A DNA stretch of 64,000 nucleotides, taken from assembly GCF_002892835.1 (NCBI RefSeq), contig NZ_PJMB01000001.1:186001-250000 (forward strand). Reading direction: 5' to 3'. Of this stretch, positions 1-8,252 are shown piece by piece. The notes under the pieces were generated by a model, which searched no databases, was not told the DNA's origin, and was given only the letters and a program-made list of their open reading frames with translations. Each line of letters opens with the position of its first letter. Position 1 is the first letter of the stretch. Position numbers and translations under genes: made by a program. The DNA is from Arthrobacter sp. AFG7.2 (GTDB lineage Bacteria > Actinomycetota > Actinomycetes > Actinomycetales > Micrococcaceae).

Positions 1-124
1 GATGGTCGGCGGAAACCGACGCTCTTTCCTTGGGGGCTCTGGCCGGCTGGCCTGCCGGCGGGTGATGGGCTCGTGTTCGGGGTTTGCCGGCTCTGCGGGT
101 GGACTGCGCGGCGCTGCTCTTCAT
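1..124 (-). CDS. possible 5' end of a gene running off the window
   Basis: Reading the minus strand from an ATG at 124, 41 codons stay open to the left edge. The predicted start is MKSSAAQSTR, followed by a basic, Pro/Ala-rich stretch. That could be a cytoplasmic tail of a protein whose body lies outside the window, divergent from kgd. No domain is visible and no convincing ribosome binding site precedes the ATG. It may equally be chance in GC-rich DNA. Confidence 0.22.
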   Translation of the reverse strand, partial: MKSSAAQSTRRAGKPRTRAHHPPAGQPARAPKERASVSADH

Positions 125-467
125 GCTCCGCTGACAGCCCCCAGGCCGGCACCTAGATTTACTGTCCATAAGAGTTTCAGTCTACAGGAGGCACCTGTCC
201 CGGCCTCACCGGCACCACGGCCGCCGCAACCGGCATCGCGGCCGTTTCACCGCCCGTAAACACATTCCCGGGGACACCGTTTTTCGCCATATTCCGCCGT
301 TCCTGCGTCACTTCATGATTTGGGTCACCCTTATTGGCAGTTAACACAAGATGCTCACTAGACTTGCAAAGGTCTGGGTTCAGAGGACTCAGGGATCGGT
401 TCGTACGTGTTGCTGAAGCGCCGTGGGGCCGGAGAGAAATCAAACTCATGGAAGAGGCGTATTTCAA
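125..467. other. intergenic region upstream of kgd
   Basis: No supported gene lies here. A weak sigma-70-like pair is visible on the plus strand: TTGGCA at 334-339 and TAGACT at 359-364, with a 19-nt spacer that is longer than ideal. The kgd ribosome binding site (GGAAGAGG) lies near 450-457. Nothing else in this stretch is interpretable. Confidence 0.4.
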
Positions 468-3400
468 GTGCCAGAGCAGCCCAGCCACCGTCTACCAGAG
501 GAATTTGGCGGAAACGAGTGGCTCGTTGACGAACTGTACGAGCAGTACCAGCAGGACAAGAACGCCGTGGATGCCAAGTGGTGGCCGCTGTTTGAATCGT
601 TCGAGTCGGGCAGTTCTTCTTCCAATGGAAATTCGGGGCACGCCGCGGCCCATCCCCCTACCCGGGAAATGCCCTCTGTGAAAGCAGCGCCGGCACCGTC
701 GCCGGCAGCGGCTCCCGTTGTCCCCCCTGCCCCGGCCACCCCGCCGGCCTCCGCTCAGGCGCCGGCAAAGAATGCTCCGGCAACCGTGGCCCGCGATGGC
801 GGCAAGAAGACCGAGGCCGGAACCGGCTCGCAGCCCATCCCCGCGCAGCTCCCCAAGAACGTCAAGGCGCCTACCGCTCCGGAAGAGGACGTCGTCTCCG
901 TCCTCCGCGGCCCTGCCAAGGCGATTGCCACCAACATGGTCACCAGCCTCCAGGTGCCCACCGCCACCAGCGTCCGCGCCATCCCGGCCAAGCTGCTGAT
1001 CGATAACCGCGTGGTCATCAACTCGAACCTGGCCCGTGCCCGCGGCGGCAAGGTTTCCTTTACGCACCTCATCGGCTACGCCGTCATCCGTGCGCTTTCG
1101 CAGTTCCCTTCCATGAATGTGTACTACGACGAAGTGGACGGCAAGCCCGTTGCCGTGCAGCCGGCCCACGTCAACTTCGGCATCGCCATTGACATGCCGA
1201 AGCCGGACGGTACGCGCCTGCTGATGGTGCCCAACATCAAAAAGGCTGAAACCCTCAACTTCTCCGAGTTCTGGCACACCTATGAGGACCTCATCAAGCG
1301 TGCCCGCAACGGCAAGCTGACGGCCGAGGACCACCAGGGCACCACCGTGTCCCTCACCAATCCCGGCGGCATCGGCACCGTCCACTCGGTGCCGCGCCTT
1401 TCCAAGGGCCAGGCCGCCATCATCGGCGTGGGTGCCCTTGACTACCCGGCAGAGTTCCAGGGCGCAAGCGAAAAGATCATCGCCCAGAACGCCATCAGCA
1501 AGGTCCTCACTCTCACCTCCACCTACGATCACCGCGTGATCCAGGGTGCCGGCAGCGGCGAGTTCCTGAAGCTCGTGCACCAACTGCTCCTGGGTGCGCA
1601 GAACTTCTACGATGAGATTTTCGAATCCCTGCGTATCCCCTACGAGCCTGTGCGCTGGAGTGCCGACAAGCAGGTGGACCCGGCAGACCAGATCAACAAG
1701 GTTGCCCGGATCCAGCAGCTGATCCACTCCTACAGGGTCCGCGGCCACCTGATGGCCGACACCGATCCGCTGGAGTACGTCCAGCGCAAGCACCCGGACC
1801 TCGACATCCTGACCTACGGCCTGACGCTGTGGGACCTGGACCGCGAGTGGCCCACCGGCGGGTTCGGCGGCAAGCCGATGCTCAAGTTCCGCGATATCCT
1901 GGGCGTCCTGCGCGATGCCTACTGCCGCACCACCGGCATCGAATACATGCACATCCAGGAACCGGAAGAGCGCAAGTGGTTCCAGGACCAGCTGGAACAC
2001 GAGTACTCCAAGCCCAGCCGTGAAGAGCAGCTGCGCATCGTCTCCAAGCTGAACGCCGCAGAAGCCTTCGAGACGTTCCTGCAGACCAAGTTCGTCGGCC
2101 AGAAGCGCTTTTCCCTGGAGGGCGGCGAATCCCTGATCCCGCTGCTGGACGCCATCATGTCCGACGCCGCCGACGACGGCCTGGACGAGGTTGCCATCGG
2201 AATGGCGCACCGCGGCCGCCTGAACGTTCTCACCAACATCGCCGGCAAGACCTACGCGCAGGTCTTCCGCGAATTCGAAGGCACGCAGGATCCCCGCTCC
2301 GTGCAGGGATCCGGCGACGTCAAGTACCACCTGGGCACCGAGGGAACCTTCACCTCGGACAACGGCAAGGAAACCAAGGTCTACCTGGCAGCCAACCCCT
2401 CCCACCTTGAAGCCGTGGATTCTGTGCTTGAAGGCATCGTCCGCGCCAAGCAGGACCGGCTTGACCAGGGCGAGTCATTCCCCGTCCTGCCCATCATGGT
2501 CCATGGCGACGCCGCTTTCGCGGGCCAGGGTGTGGTTGCCGAAACACTCAACCTGTCCCAGCTCCGCGGTTACCGCACCGGTGGAACCATCCACGTGGTG
2601 GTCAACAACCAGGTTGGTTTCACCACGGCACCTTCGTCATCCCGCTCGTCCACGTACTCCACGGATGTTGCCAAGATGATCCAGGCGCCCGTGTTCCACG
2701 TGAACGGTGACGATCCCGAAGCAGTGGTCCGCATCGGGCAGCTCGCCTACGAGTTCCGTCAGCGGTTCCACAAGGACGTTGTCATCGACATGGTCTGCTA
2801 CCGGCGCCGCGGCCACAACGAGGGTGATGACCCCTCGATGACCCAGCCGCTGATGTACAACCTCATTGAGGCCAAGCGCTCCGTCCGCAAGCTGTACACG
2901 GAATCGCTGATCGGCCGTGGCGACATCACCGAGGAAGAAGCCGAGCAGCTGCTCCGCGACTACCAGGAGAGGCTGGAGCGCGTCTTCGCGGAAACCCACG
3001 CGGCCCAGACGTCCCCGATCCCGATCGTGACCGCGGATATGGCCGCCGTTTCCGATATCGAGCGACCCACGTCCCAGCAGTCGGATTCCGGCGTCAACGC
3101 TCCCGCGTCCACCGCCATCTCCGCGGATACCCTGGCGCGGATCGGCAAGGCCCACGTGGAAATCCCCGAGGGCTTCACTGTGCACGGCAAACTCAAGCAG
3201 CTGCTCGAAAAGCGCGAGCAGATGTCCCGGGAAGGCGGCATCGACTGGGGCTTCGGCGAAATCGCCGCCTTCGGTTCCCTCATCATGGAAGGCGTCCCCG
3301 TGCGCCTGGCAGGGCAGGACTCCCGCCGCGGCACCTTCGTGCAGCGCCACGCCGTGTTCCACGACCGCGCCAACGGCAAGGAATGGCTGCCCCTGGGCAA

Positions 3401-4262
3401 CCTCTCCGACGACCAGGCGAAGCTGTGGATTTACGACTCCCTGCTCTCCGAATACGCTGCCATGGGCTTCGAATACGGCTACTCAGTGGAGCGTCCTGAT
3501 GCACTGGTGCTGTGGGAAGCCCAGTTCGGCGACTTCGTCAACGGCGCCCAGACCATCATCGACGAGTTCATCTCCTCCGCCGAACAGAAGTGGGGCCAGC
3601 GTTCCTCGCTCGTCCTGATGCTGCCCCACGGCTACGAAGGCCAGGGACCGGACCACTCCTCTGCCAGGATCGAGCGGTTCCTGCAGCTGTGCGCTGAAGA
3701 GAACATGATCGTGGCCAACCCCACCACGGCGGCTTCGCACTTCCACCTGCTGCGCCGCCAGGCCTACAACCGTCCCCGCAAGCCGCTGATTATCTTCACG
3801 CCCAAGCAGCTGCTGCGCCTCAAGGCTGCCGCTTCATCTGTGGAGGACTTCACCACCGGCTCGTTCCGCCCCGTTATTGGTGACCACGAGCAACTGGCGG
3901 GAGACGCCGTCGAACGCGTCCTCCTGGTCTCCGGCCGCCTGTACTACGACCTCCTGTCCACCCGGCAGAAGACGGATGACAAGACGACGGCGATCGTCCG
4001 CGTGGAGCAGCTCTACCCGCTGCCTCACGAGGAAATCGCCAAGGAACTGGCGAAGTACCCGAACGCCGAAGTTGTGTGGGCCCAGGACGAGCCCGCCAAC
4101 CAGGGCCCGTGGCCATTCATTGGCCTGAACCTCCCTGGTGCCCTGGAACGCCACATCCGGTTGGTCTCGCGTCCGGCCTCGGCTTCGACAGCCGCCGGTT
4201 CCATGAAGCGGCACGCCGCGGAACAGGATAGTCTCCTTAAGCAGGCATTTGCACGGAAATAA
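468..4262 (+). CDS. kgd: multifunctional 2-oxoglutarate metabolism enzyme (E2-E1 fusion, Kgd/OdhA type)
   Basis: This 1264-residue protein is the fused succinyltransferase (E2) and ThDP-dependent 2-oxoglutarate dehydrogenase (E1) of the actinobacterial TCA cycle. A short N-terminal segment (WLVDELYEQYQQD) precedes an Ala/Pro-rich linker. An E2 catalytic domain follows, with DHRVIQGA near residue 352. The E1 part has GMAHRGRLNV near 578, the ThDP-region GDAAFAGQG near 679 and HNEGDDPSMTQP near 782, ending in a transketolase C-terminal domain. There is no lipoyl domain, as expected for this class. The GTG at 468 is preferred over an upstream in-frame start at 423 because GGAAGAGG sits about 10 nt before it and the protein then begins at the conserved VPEQPSHRLPEEFG. 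A strong hairpin follows the stop. Confidence 0.97.
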   Translation: MPEQPSHRLPEEFGGNEWLVDELYEQYQQDKNAVDAKWWPLFESFESGSSSSNGNSGHAAAHPPTREMPSVKAAPAPSPAAAPVVPPAPATPPASAQAPAKNAPATVARDGGKKTEAGTGSQPIPAQLPKNVKAPTAPEEDVVSVLRGPAKAIATNMVTSLQVPTATSVRAIPAKLLIDNRVVINSNLARARGGKVSFTHLIGYAVIRALSQFPSMNVYYDEVDGKPVAVQPAHVNFGIAIDMPKPDGTRLLMVPNIKKAETLNFSEFWHTYEDLIKRARNGKLTAEDHQGTTVSLTNPGGIGTVHSVPRLSKGQAAIIGVGALDYPAEFQGASEKIIAQNAISKVLTLTSTYDHRVIQGAGSGEFLKLVHQLLLGAQNFYDEIFESLRIPYEPVRWSADKQVDPADQINKVARIQQLIHSYRVRGHLMADTDPLEYVQRKHPDLDILTYGLTLWDLDREWPTGGFGGKPMLKFRDILGVLRDAYCRTTGIEYMHIQEPEERKWFQDQLEHEYSKPSREEQLRIVSKLNAAEAFETFLQTKFVGQKRFSLEGGESLIPLLDAIMSDAADDGLDEVAIGMAHRGRLNVLTNIAGKTYAQVFREFEGTQDPRSVQGSGDVKYHLGTEGTFTSDNGKETKVYLAANPSHLEAVDSVLEGIVRAKQDRLDQGESFPVLPIMVHGDAAFAGQGVVAETLNLSQLRGYRTGGTIHVVVNNQVGFTTAPSSSRSSTYSTDVAKMIQAPVFHVNGDDPEAVVRIGQLAYEFRQRFHKDVVIDMVCYRRRGHNEGDDPSMTQPLMYNLIEAKRSVRKLYTESLIGRGDITEEEAEQLLRDYQERLERVFAETHAAQTSPIPIVTADMAAVSDIERPTSQQSDSGVNAPASTAISADTLARIGKAHVEIPEGFTVHGKLKQLLEKREQMSREGGIDWGFGEIAAFGSLIMEGVPVRLAGQDSRRGTFVQRHAVFHDRANGKEWLPLGNLSDDQAKLWIYDSLLSEYAAMGFEYGYSVERPDALVLWEAQFGDFVNGAQTIIDEFISSAEQKWGQRSSLVLMLPHGYEGQGPDHSSARIERFLQLCAEENMIVANPTTAASHFHLLRRQAYNRPRKPLIIFTPKQLLRLKAAASSVEDFTTGSFRPVIGDHEQLAGDAVERVLLVSGRLYYDLLSTRQKTDDKTTAIVRVEQLYPLPHEEIAKELAKYPNAEVVWAQDEPANQGPWPFIGLNLPGALERHIRLVSRPASASTAAGSMKRHAAEQDSLLKQAFARK

Positions 4263-4271
4263 GCACTAAGG

Positions 4272-4321
4272 CTGCCCGGCCGGACGTCGAAATCCCAGAC
4301 TCCGGCCGGGCAGTTCTGTTT
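4272..4321 (+). terminator. rho-independent terminator after kgd
   Basis: A perfect 13-bp inverted repeat, CTGCCCGGCCGGA at 4272-4284 and its complement at 4301-4313, encloses a 16-nt loop. It is followed by TTCTGTTT. It begins 9 nt after the kgd stop. Confidence 0.85.
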
Positions 4322-4468
4322 AATGGAGTGAACAGCGCTCATGAGACGCAGTACTGCTGTCGAACTACAGCAGCAAAGGTAAGAACCCCATCGAATGCAC
4401 AGCGCACCCCGTGGCCAGCAATAGGATCCACAGTGGCAGCGGCAAGGCACCGACGTAAAGAGGAACGC

Positions 4469-5068
4469 GTGGAAGACAGGAAGCTGCGGATTGCAGCTGT
4501 AGGAGATGAACTGCTGGCCGGACTGGGCGATCCCCGGGCGCTCGGCTGGCTGGGACGCGTCCTTGCCCGCACTCCCCGGGACAGCATGCTCCTGGAGAGC
4601 TACGCCCTTCCCTGCCCGCAGGAAGGAACGGAGGGCCTGGCTGCGCGGTGGCTGGAGGAAGCGGGCCGCCGTTTCAGTGCCCGGGCAGAAAACCGCCTGG
4701 TCATCGGACTGTCCGGCCGTGATATTGAGTTCGGGCTCTCCACCGCGCGCAGCCGGCTCAACCTGGCCAACATCCTGGATTCGGCGTCGCAGAACCGCAT
4801 CGAGGTTTTCGTTGTTGGCCCTCCGCCCACCCTCGACCCCGCCCAGAACAGGCGCCTGGACGAGCTCAATACCGCCTTCGCCGACGTCACCACCCGGCGC
4901 AAGCACCTGTACGTGGACACCTTCTCCCCGCTCCTGAACCACGAACAGTGGCGCCAGGACCTGGCAGCCCAGGGAGGCACGCCCGGCCAGGCGGGCTACG
5001 GCCTGATGGCCTGGCTGGTGCTGCACCGGGGCTGGTTCCAATGGCTTGGGATGGACGCACCGGAGTAA
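4469..5068 (+). CDS. SGNH/GDSL-like protein with degenerate active site
   Basis: A 199-residue cytoplasmic protein with the overall layout of SGNH (GDSL) esterases. Block I reads VGDELLAGLGDPRALGW, so the nucleophile serine of GDS is Glu. Block III reads GLSGRDI rather than GxND. The C-terminal block reads GGTPGQAGYGLMAW, without a DxxH pair. Every canonical catalytic residue therefore seems altered. Annotation transfer would call it a lipase, but the visible sequence argues against hydrolysis by the usual mechanism. The GTG start at 4469 follows AAAGAGG. An in-frame extension upstream to 4328 has no ribosome binding site and runs into the kgd terminator region. Confidence 0.75.
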   Translation: MEDRKLRIAAVGDELLAGLGDPRALGWLGRVLARTPRDSMLLESYALPCPQEGTEGLAARWLEEAGRRFSARAENRLVIGLSGRDIEFGLSTARSRLNLANILDSASQNRIEVFVVGPPPTLDPAQNRRLDELNTAFADVTTRRKHLYVDTFSPLLNHEQWRQDLAAQGGTPGQAGYGLMAWLVLHRGWFQWLGMDAPE

Positions 5069-5078
5069 ACTGCAGTCG

Positions 5079-5139
5079 CGATATATCTTGACCCGCACTG
5101 CCCGTGCGCGTAGGTTGGAAGTTCCAACACGATATATCG
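5079..5139 (+). promoter_or_regulatory. promoter and paired operators of the DUF4097-padR operon
   Basis: TTGACC at 5088-5093 and TAGGTT at 5111-5116, 17 nt apart, form a good promoter. It is bracketed by CGATATATC at 5079-5087 and the perfect palindrome CGATATATCG at 5130-5139. Between them GTTGGAA and TTCCAAC (5114-5128) form a second dyad over the -10 element. AT-rich dyads of this kind are typical PadR targets, and a padR gene is the second gene of the operon, so autoregulation is the natural inference. Confidence 0.65.
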
Positions 5140-5154
5140 CTTCTGGAGGAACCC

Positions 5155-5982
5155 TTGACTGATCGCGAGTGGACTGTCACCAGCCCGGAGACCATCGACG
5201 TCGACGGTGTGACTTCCCTGAAACTGGGCATGATTAAGGGACGCTTCGATGTAGTGGTGCATCAGGAGCCCGTTGCCAGGGTGGAAATATCGGACGTGCA
5301 CGGGGACCCCGTGGCCGTCTCCCTGAACGGCGGGCGGCTGGAGGTACGGCACCAGTTGCACGGCCCGCAGGGATGGTTCAAGAACCTGATGGGAACTGTT
5401 AACCACAACAGCGAAAACTCAGCTGTCATCAGCATTGCCGTTCCGGCTCACGTCAGCGTTGAAGCCGGCACGGTCAGCGGTGATGGGCTGGTGTCCGGCC
5501 TTGCCGGGAATACACGCCTGAACACTGTTTCCGGTTCCGTCATGGCGGACAGTACAAGCGGCGAACTGCATATCCAGACCGTGAGCGGAGAAGTCACCGC
5601 ACGGAACCACACCGGCGTCCTGACAGCCAAGAGCGTCTCGGGCGAACTGACTGTTTCCGGCCACCTCAGCCACATCCGGGCAAACACCGTCAGCGGTGAC
5701 ATGACCTTCGACCTCCTGGGCTTCACGCAGGACTTCGGTGCAAATTCTGTGTCCGGGGACCTCACAGTCCGGCTGCCCCATGACGTGGGCGTGGACATAG
5801 TGGCCAAGTCCGCAAGTGGAGCGGTGGTGATCGGAGACCAGCGGTACGCTGTGGTCGGTGGCAAGGTGGAGACGATTGCAGGCCCGGACGGGCAGCTGAT
5901 GCTGATGCGCACCAACTCGATGTCCGGGAAGACCTCCATTTTCCACAGCACCGTGGCAGGAAATGCAGAAGCGGGGTCCTGA
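5155..5982 (+). CDS. DUF4097-family beta-strand repeat protein
   Basis: A 275-residue protein made of repeated short beta strands. The motif VSG recurs about every 19-20 residues (GTVSGDG, NTVSGSV, QTVSGEV, KSVSGEL, NTVSGDM, NSVSGDL), typical of DUF4097 putative adhesin-like proteins that fold as a right-handed beta-helix. No signal peptide or membrane segment is visible, so it is probably cytoplasmic. The TTG start at 5155 is chosen because TGGAGGA lies just upstream. An ATG at 5104 would overlap the promoter and operators. The stop overlaps the padR start by one base. Its function is unknown; it may sense envelope stress together with PadR. Confidence 0.85.
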   Translation: MTDREWTVTSPETIDVDGVTSLKLGMIKGRFDVVVHQEPVARVEISDVHGDPVAVSLNGGRLEVRHQLHGPQGWFKNLMGTVNHNSENSAVISIAVPAHVSVEAGTVSGDGLVSGLAGNTRLNTVSGSVMADSTSGELHIQTVSGEVTARNHTGVLTAKSVSGELTVSGHLSHIRANTVSGDMTFDLLGFTQDFGANSVSGDLTVRLPHDVGVDIVAKSASGAVVIGDQRYAVVGGKVETIAGPDGQLMLMRTNSMSGKTSIFHSTVAGNAEAGS

Positions 5983-6593
5983 TGCCGCCGGTCTTTGCCC
6001 ATGGGGCGCTCCGGCTTTATCTTCTGGCGCTTCTTGAGTCCGGCCCCAAACACGGCTACGAACTCATCAAAGCCCTGAAGGAGCGCTTCGGCGGAACCTA
6101 CTCACCCAGCGCCGGCACTATTTACCCGCGGCTGGGAAAGCTGGAGGAGGAAGGCCTCGTGGCCACCGAATCCGCGGGCCGCCGCACAAATTACCACATC
6201 ACCGCATCCGGGCTCGCTGAACTGAACCGCCGCCGTGACGAACTGGCCGGAGTGGAAAGCGAGATTTCAGCCTCGGTCCGCAGGCTGGCGGACAACCTCC
6301 GGGAAGACATCCGGAGCAATATGCGGGGACTCCGCGCAGATTTGGCCGCCACCGCGGAAGCGGCCAGAGGTACCGCGCTGGCTGCGGATTTCAAGGTCCC
6401 GGGACGGTTGCCGGCAGAAAGCCAGCGGTCGCTCAAGGAAGCCGAAATGATGCTCCAGCGGTTCCGGGACGACCTCCGTGCGGAACTGCGGCTGCAGGCC
6501 GGCCGGCAACCGCTCAGCCCCCTTGCACTGGAAACCGTCAGGACGGTGCTGGAGCAAGCCGGCATTTCCATTCGCAACTCGCTTAATTCCTAG
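5982..6593 (+). CDS. PadR-family transcriptional regulator
   Basis: A 203-residue regulator. The N-terminal winged helix (about residues 5-80) carries the PadR signature: ALRLYLLALLESGPKHGYEL, then SPSAGTIYPRLGKLEEEGLV. A long charged helical C-terminal region (about 85-190) follows, as in the larger PadR subfamily, and probably mediates dimerisation. It is translationally coupled to the DUF4097 gene (TGATG overlap). The palindromes upstream of that gene are its likely operators. The ligand is unknown. Confidence 0.92.
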   Translation: MPPVFAHGALRLYLLALLESGPKHGYELIKALKERFGGTYSPSAGTIYPRLGKLEEEGLVATESAGRRTNYHITASGLAELNRRRDELAGVESEISASVRRLADNLREDIRSNMRGLRADLAATAEAARGTALAADFKVPGRLPAESQRSLKEAEMMLQRFRDDLRAELRLQAGRQPLSPLALETVRTVLEQAGISIRNSLNS

Positions 6594-6715
6594 CACCGCA
6601 CCTGGCCTGCCGGAATCAACGCAGGTCATGCAGCGGTTCCTGGTTCGCGGGCTGCCGGTTGATGTGGGAGACTTGAGGGCAGCTCTTTTGAGTACCAACA
6701 GTAAGGAGGCCAGCT

Positions 6716-6790
6716 ATGAGCAAGCGTGCACGCAAGCGTCGTGACCGTAAGCGTGGCGGCGCGAACCACGGGAAGCGCCCCAACACCTAG
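6716..6790 (+). CDS. 50S ribosomal protein bL37 (24 aa)
   Basis: A 24-codon gene encoding a very basic peptide that begins MSKRARKRRDRK and ends ANHGKRPNT. This matches the actinobacterial ribosomal protein bL37 known from mycobacterial ribosome structures. AAGGAGG at 6702-6708 precedes the ATG by 7 nt, and a strong terminator follows. The gene is short enough to be missed by length-filtered gene finders. It lies next to the sigH/rsrA locus. Confidence 0.85.
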   Translation: MSKRARKRRDRKRGGANHGKRPNT

Positions 6791-6821
6791 GCAATCGCCA
6801 GGGACTACGGTTCAAGTAAAG

Positions 6822-6855
6822 GACCCCGGAAGCCACACGGCCTCCGGGGTCTTTT
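6822..6855 (+). terminator. terminator between bL37 and rsrA
   Basis: The inverted repeat GACCCCGGA (6822-6830) and TCCGGGGTC (6843-6851) is followed by TTTT. On the other strand it is preceded by AAA, so it may serve both converging transcripts. Confidence 0.8.
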
Positions 6856-6890
6856 GCTGTCGTCTGCTGCAGCGGGCGCTCCTGCTGTGC

Positions 6891-7151
6891 TTAGGCGTCC
6901 ACTGGCCGAATGGTATGGATCCGGTCAAGAATGGCGTTCTTCAGGTTCTCCGGAGCAGCCTCGGTGCAGGAGCGTTTGACCAGGTTGCGGATTACGCACT
7001 CGAGGTCGTACTGCTCGGTGCATTCCGGGCAATCATCAAGGTGGTTCTTGATCTCCGTGATGTCCTCGCGGGTCAAAGCACCGTCGAGGTACTCGTAGAT
7101 GCGTTGCATCCTGGTGTCGTCGCAGTCGCCCAATCCCTGGCAGTCGCTCAT
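6891..7151 (-). CDS. rsrA: mycothiol-system zinc-binding anti-sigma factor RsrA/RshA
   Basis: An 86-residue anti-sigma factor that holds the adjacent SigH inactive until thiol oxidation releases zinc. It has the ZAS signature HLDDCPEC (H-x3-C-x2-C, about residues 37-44), with further Cys at positions 4 and 10 and in the RSC motif near 62. It overlaps the sigH stop by 4 nt (ATGA), so the two are translationally coupled and made in a fixed ratio. Confidence 0.95.
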   Translation of the reverse strand: MSDCQGLGDCDDTRMQRIYEYLDGALTREDITEIKNHLDDCPECTEQYDLECVIRNLVKRSCTEAAPENLKNAILDRIHTIRPVDA

Positions 7152-7915
7152 TTCCTGCTCTCCTGTTGTGTGCTTCCTGCCGCGTCCTGTGAATCAGCGG
7201 CCGTTTTGAATCCGCGCTCAGCGGCGTACTCCCCCAGCATGTCCCGCAACATCCTCCTGCCGCGGTGGAGCCGGGACATCACTGTGCCAATGGGCGTGTT
7301 CATGATGTCGGATATTTCCTTGTAGGCGAACCCCTCCACATCGGCGAAGTAGACCGCAAGCCGGAATTCTTCGGGGATTTCCTGGAGGGCCCGCTTGACG
7401 TCTGAATCAGGAAGGTGGTCCAGGGCCTCCGCCTCGGCCGAACGGAGTCCGCTGGAGGTGTGCGACTCAGCCCTCGCCAGCTGCCAGTCCTCGATGGTGT
7501 CTGAGTTGGACTGAAGCGGTTCCCGCTGACGCTTGCGGTACAGGTTGATATACGTGTTCGTCAGGATGCGGTAAAGCCACGCTTTGAGGTTGGTTCCCGG
7601 CTTGTACTGGTGGAAGGCCGAAAATGCCTTGGTGTACGCCTCCTGGACCAGGTCCTCGGCATCCGAGGGGTTCCTGGCCATGCGCATCGCGGCTGAGTAC
7701 AGCTGGTCGACGTACTGCATCGCGTCGCGTTCAAACCTCAAGCGGCGCTGTTCCACAGATTCCGTGGACACATCCACCAGGTCTTCGCCGGCGCCGGCAC
7801 CGGACGAAGGGGCCACGACGGAATCCGCAGCCTCAGGTCCTGACGGGGCGCTGCTCTTCGCTTCATTGTGGGAAGCCTCATACATGGCCGAGACGGCCGG
7901 ATCCAGGGTGCTCAT
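7148..7915 (-). CDS. sigH: RNA polymerase sigma factor SigH/SigR (thiol-oxidative stress, ECF)
   Basis: A 255-residue group 4 sigma factor. Region 2 is [20 protein letters not shown] followed by [11 protein letters not shown]. Region 4 ends with [19 protein letters not shown]. The ATG at 7915 ([15 protein letters not shown]) gives the conventional length, though only a weak GGGGGC precedes it. The frame stays open upstream for 56 codons to a TTG at 8083, and a perfect-match SigR-type promoter lies just beyond. This resembles the Streptomyces case, where an inducible promoter yields an N-terminally extended, unstable sigma-R isoform. That parallel is an inference. Likely targets are thioredoxin and mycothiol genes elsewhere. 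Confidence 0.94.
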   Translation of the reverse strand: MSTLDPAVSAMYEASHNEAKSSAPSGPEAADSVVAPSSGAGAGEDLVDVSTESVEQRRLRFERDAMQYVDQLYSAAMRMARNPSDAEDLVQEAYTKAFSAFHQYKPGTNLKAWLYRILTNTYINLYRKRQREPLQSNSDTIEDWQLARAESHTSSGLRSAEAEALDHLPDSDVKRALQEIPEEFRLAVYFADVEGFAYKEISDIMNTPIGTVMSRLHRGRRMLRDMLGEYAAERGFKTAADSQDAAGSTQQESRK

Positions 7916-8159
7916 TGCCCCCAAGTCTACTGTGAGGCTGCGAGCACGCGGCGAGTCGTACCCCGGCAGTTCAGCCCCAAACGAGTCCAGCGCCACCGGG
8001 CCTGCTGCTTCTACTCCGTCTAAAACACGCGCCAAGGGCCCAACTCCGCTCTGTGTGTCCGGCCGTACACCTGCGTCCCGCAATCATTGCCCGGCCATCT
8101 GATCCATGGTTCAGCCCATGATTTTCCTTCGGCCCGGTATTGCCGGGTCCGACATCAAT

Positions 8160-8185
8160 AACCTCATGCCTTCGGCAAATATTCC
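8160..8185 (-). promoter_or_regulatory. SigH/SigR-type autoregulatory promoter of sigH
   Basis: On the minus strand GGAAT (8185-8181) and GTT (8162-8160) are separated by exactly 18 nt, matching the established SigR/SigH consensus GGAAT-N18/19-GTT. Transcription would begin near 8153, upstream of the in-frame extension of sigH that starts at 8083. This fits positive autoregulation under thiol stress. Confidence 0.72.
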
Positions 8186-8252
8186 CCAAAAGTGCAAGAC
8201 TAGAACGGACTCCGCCGCTTCCGATGCGGTTCGTCCATCCAGGAGGAAATTC

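Noticed and set aside
492..2405. Long minus-strand open frame (637 codons) opposite kgd
   Set aside because: It mirrors the high-GC codon pattern of kgd, has no domain or ribosome binding site, and lies wholly opposite a gene of certain function.
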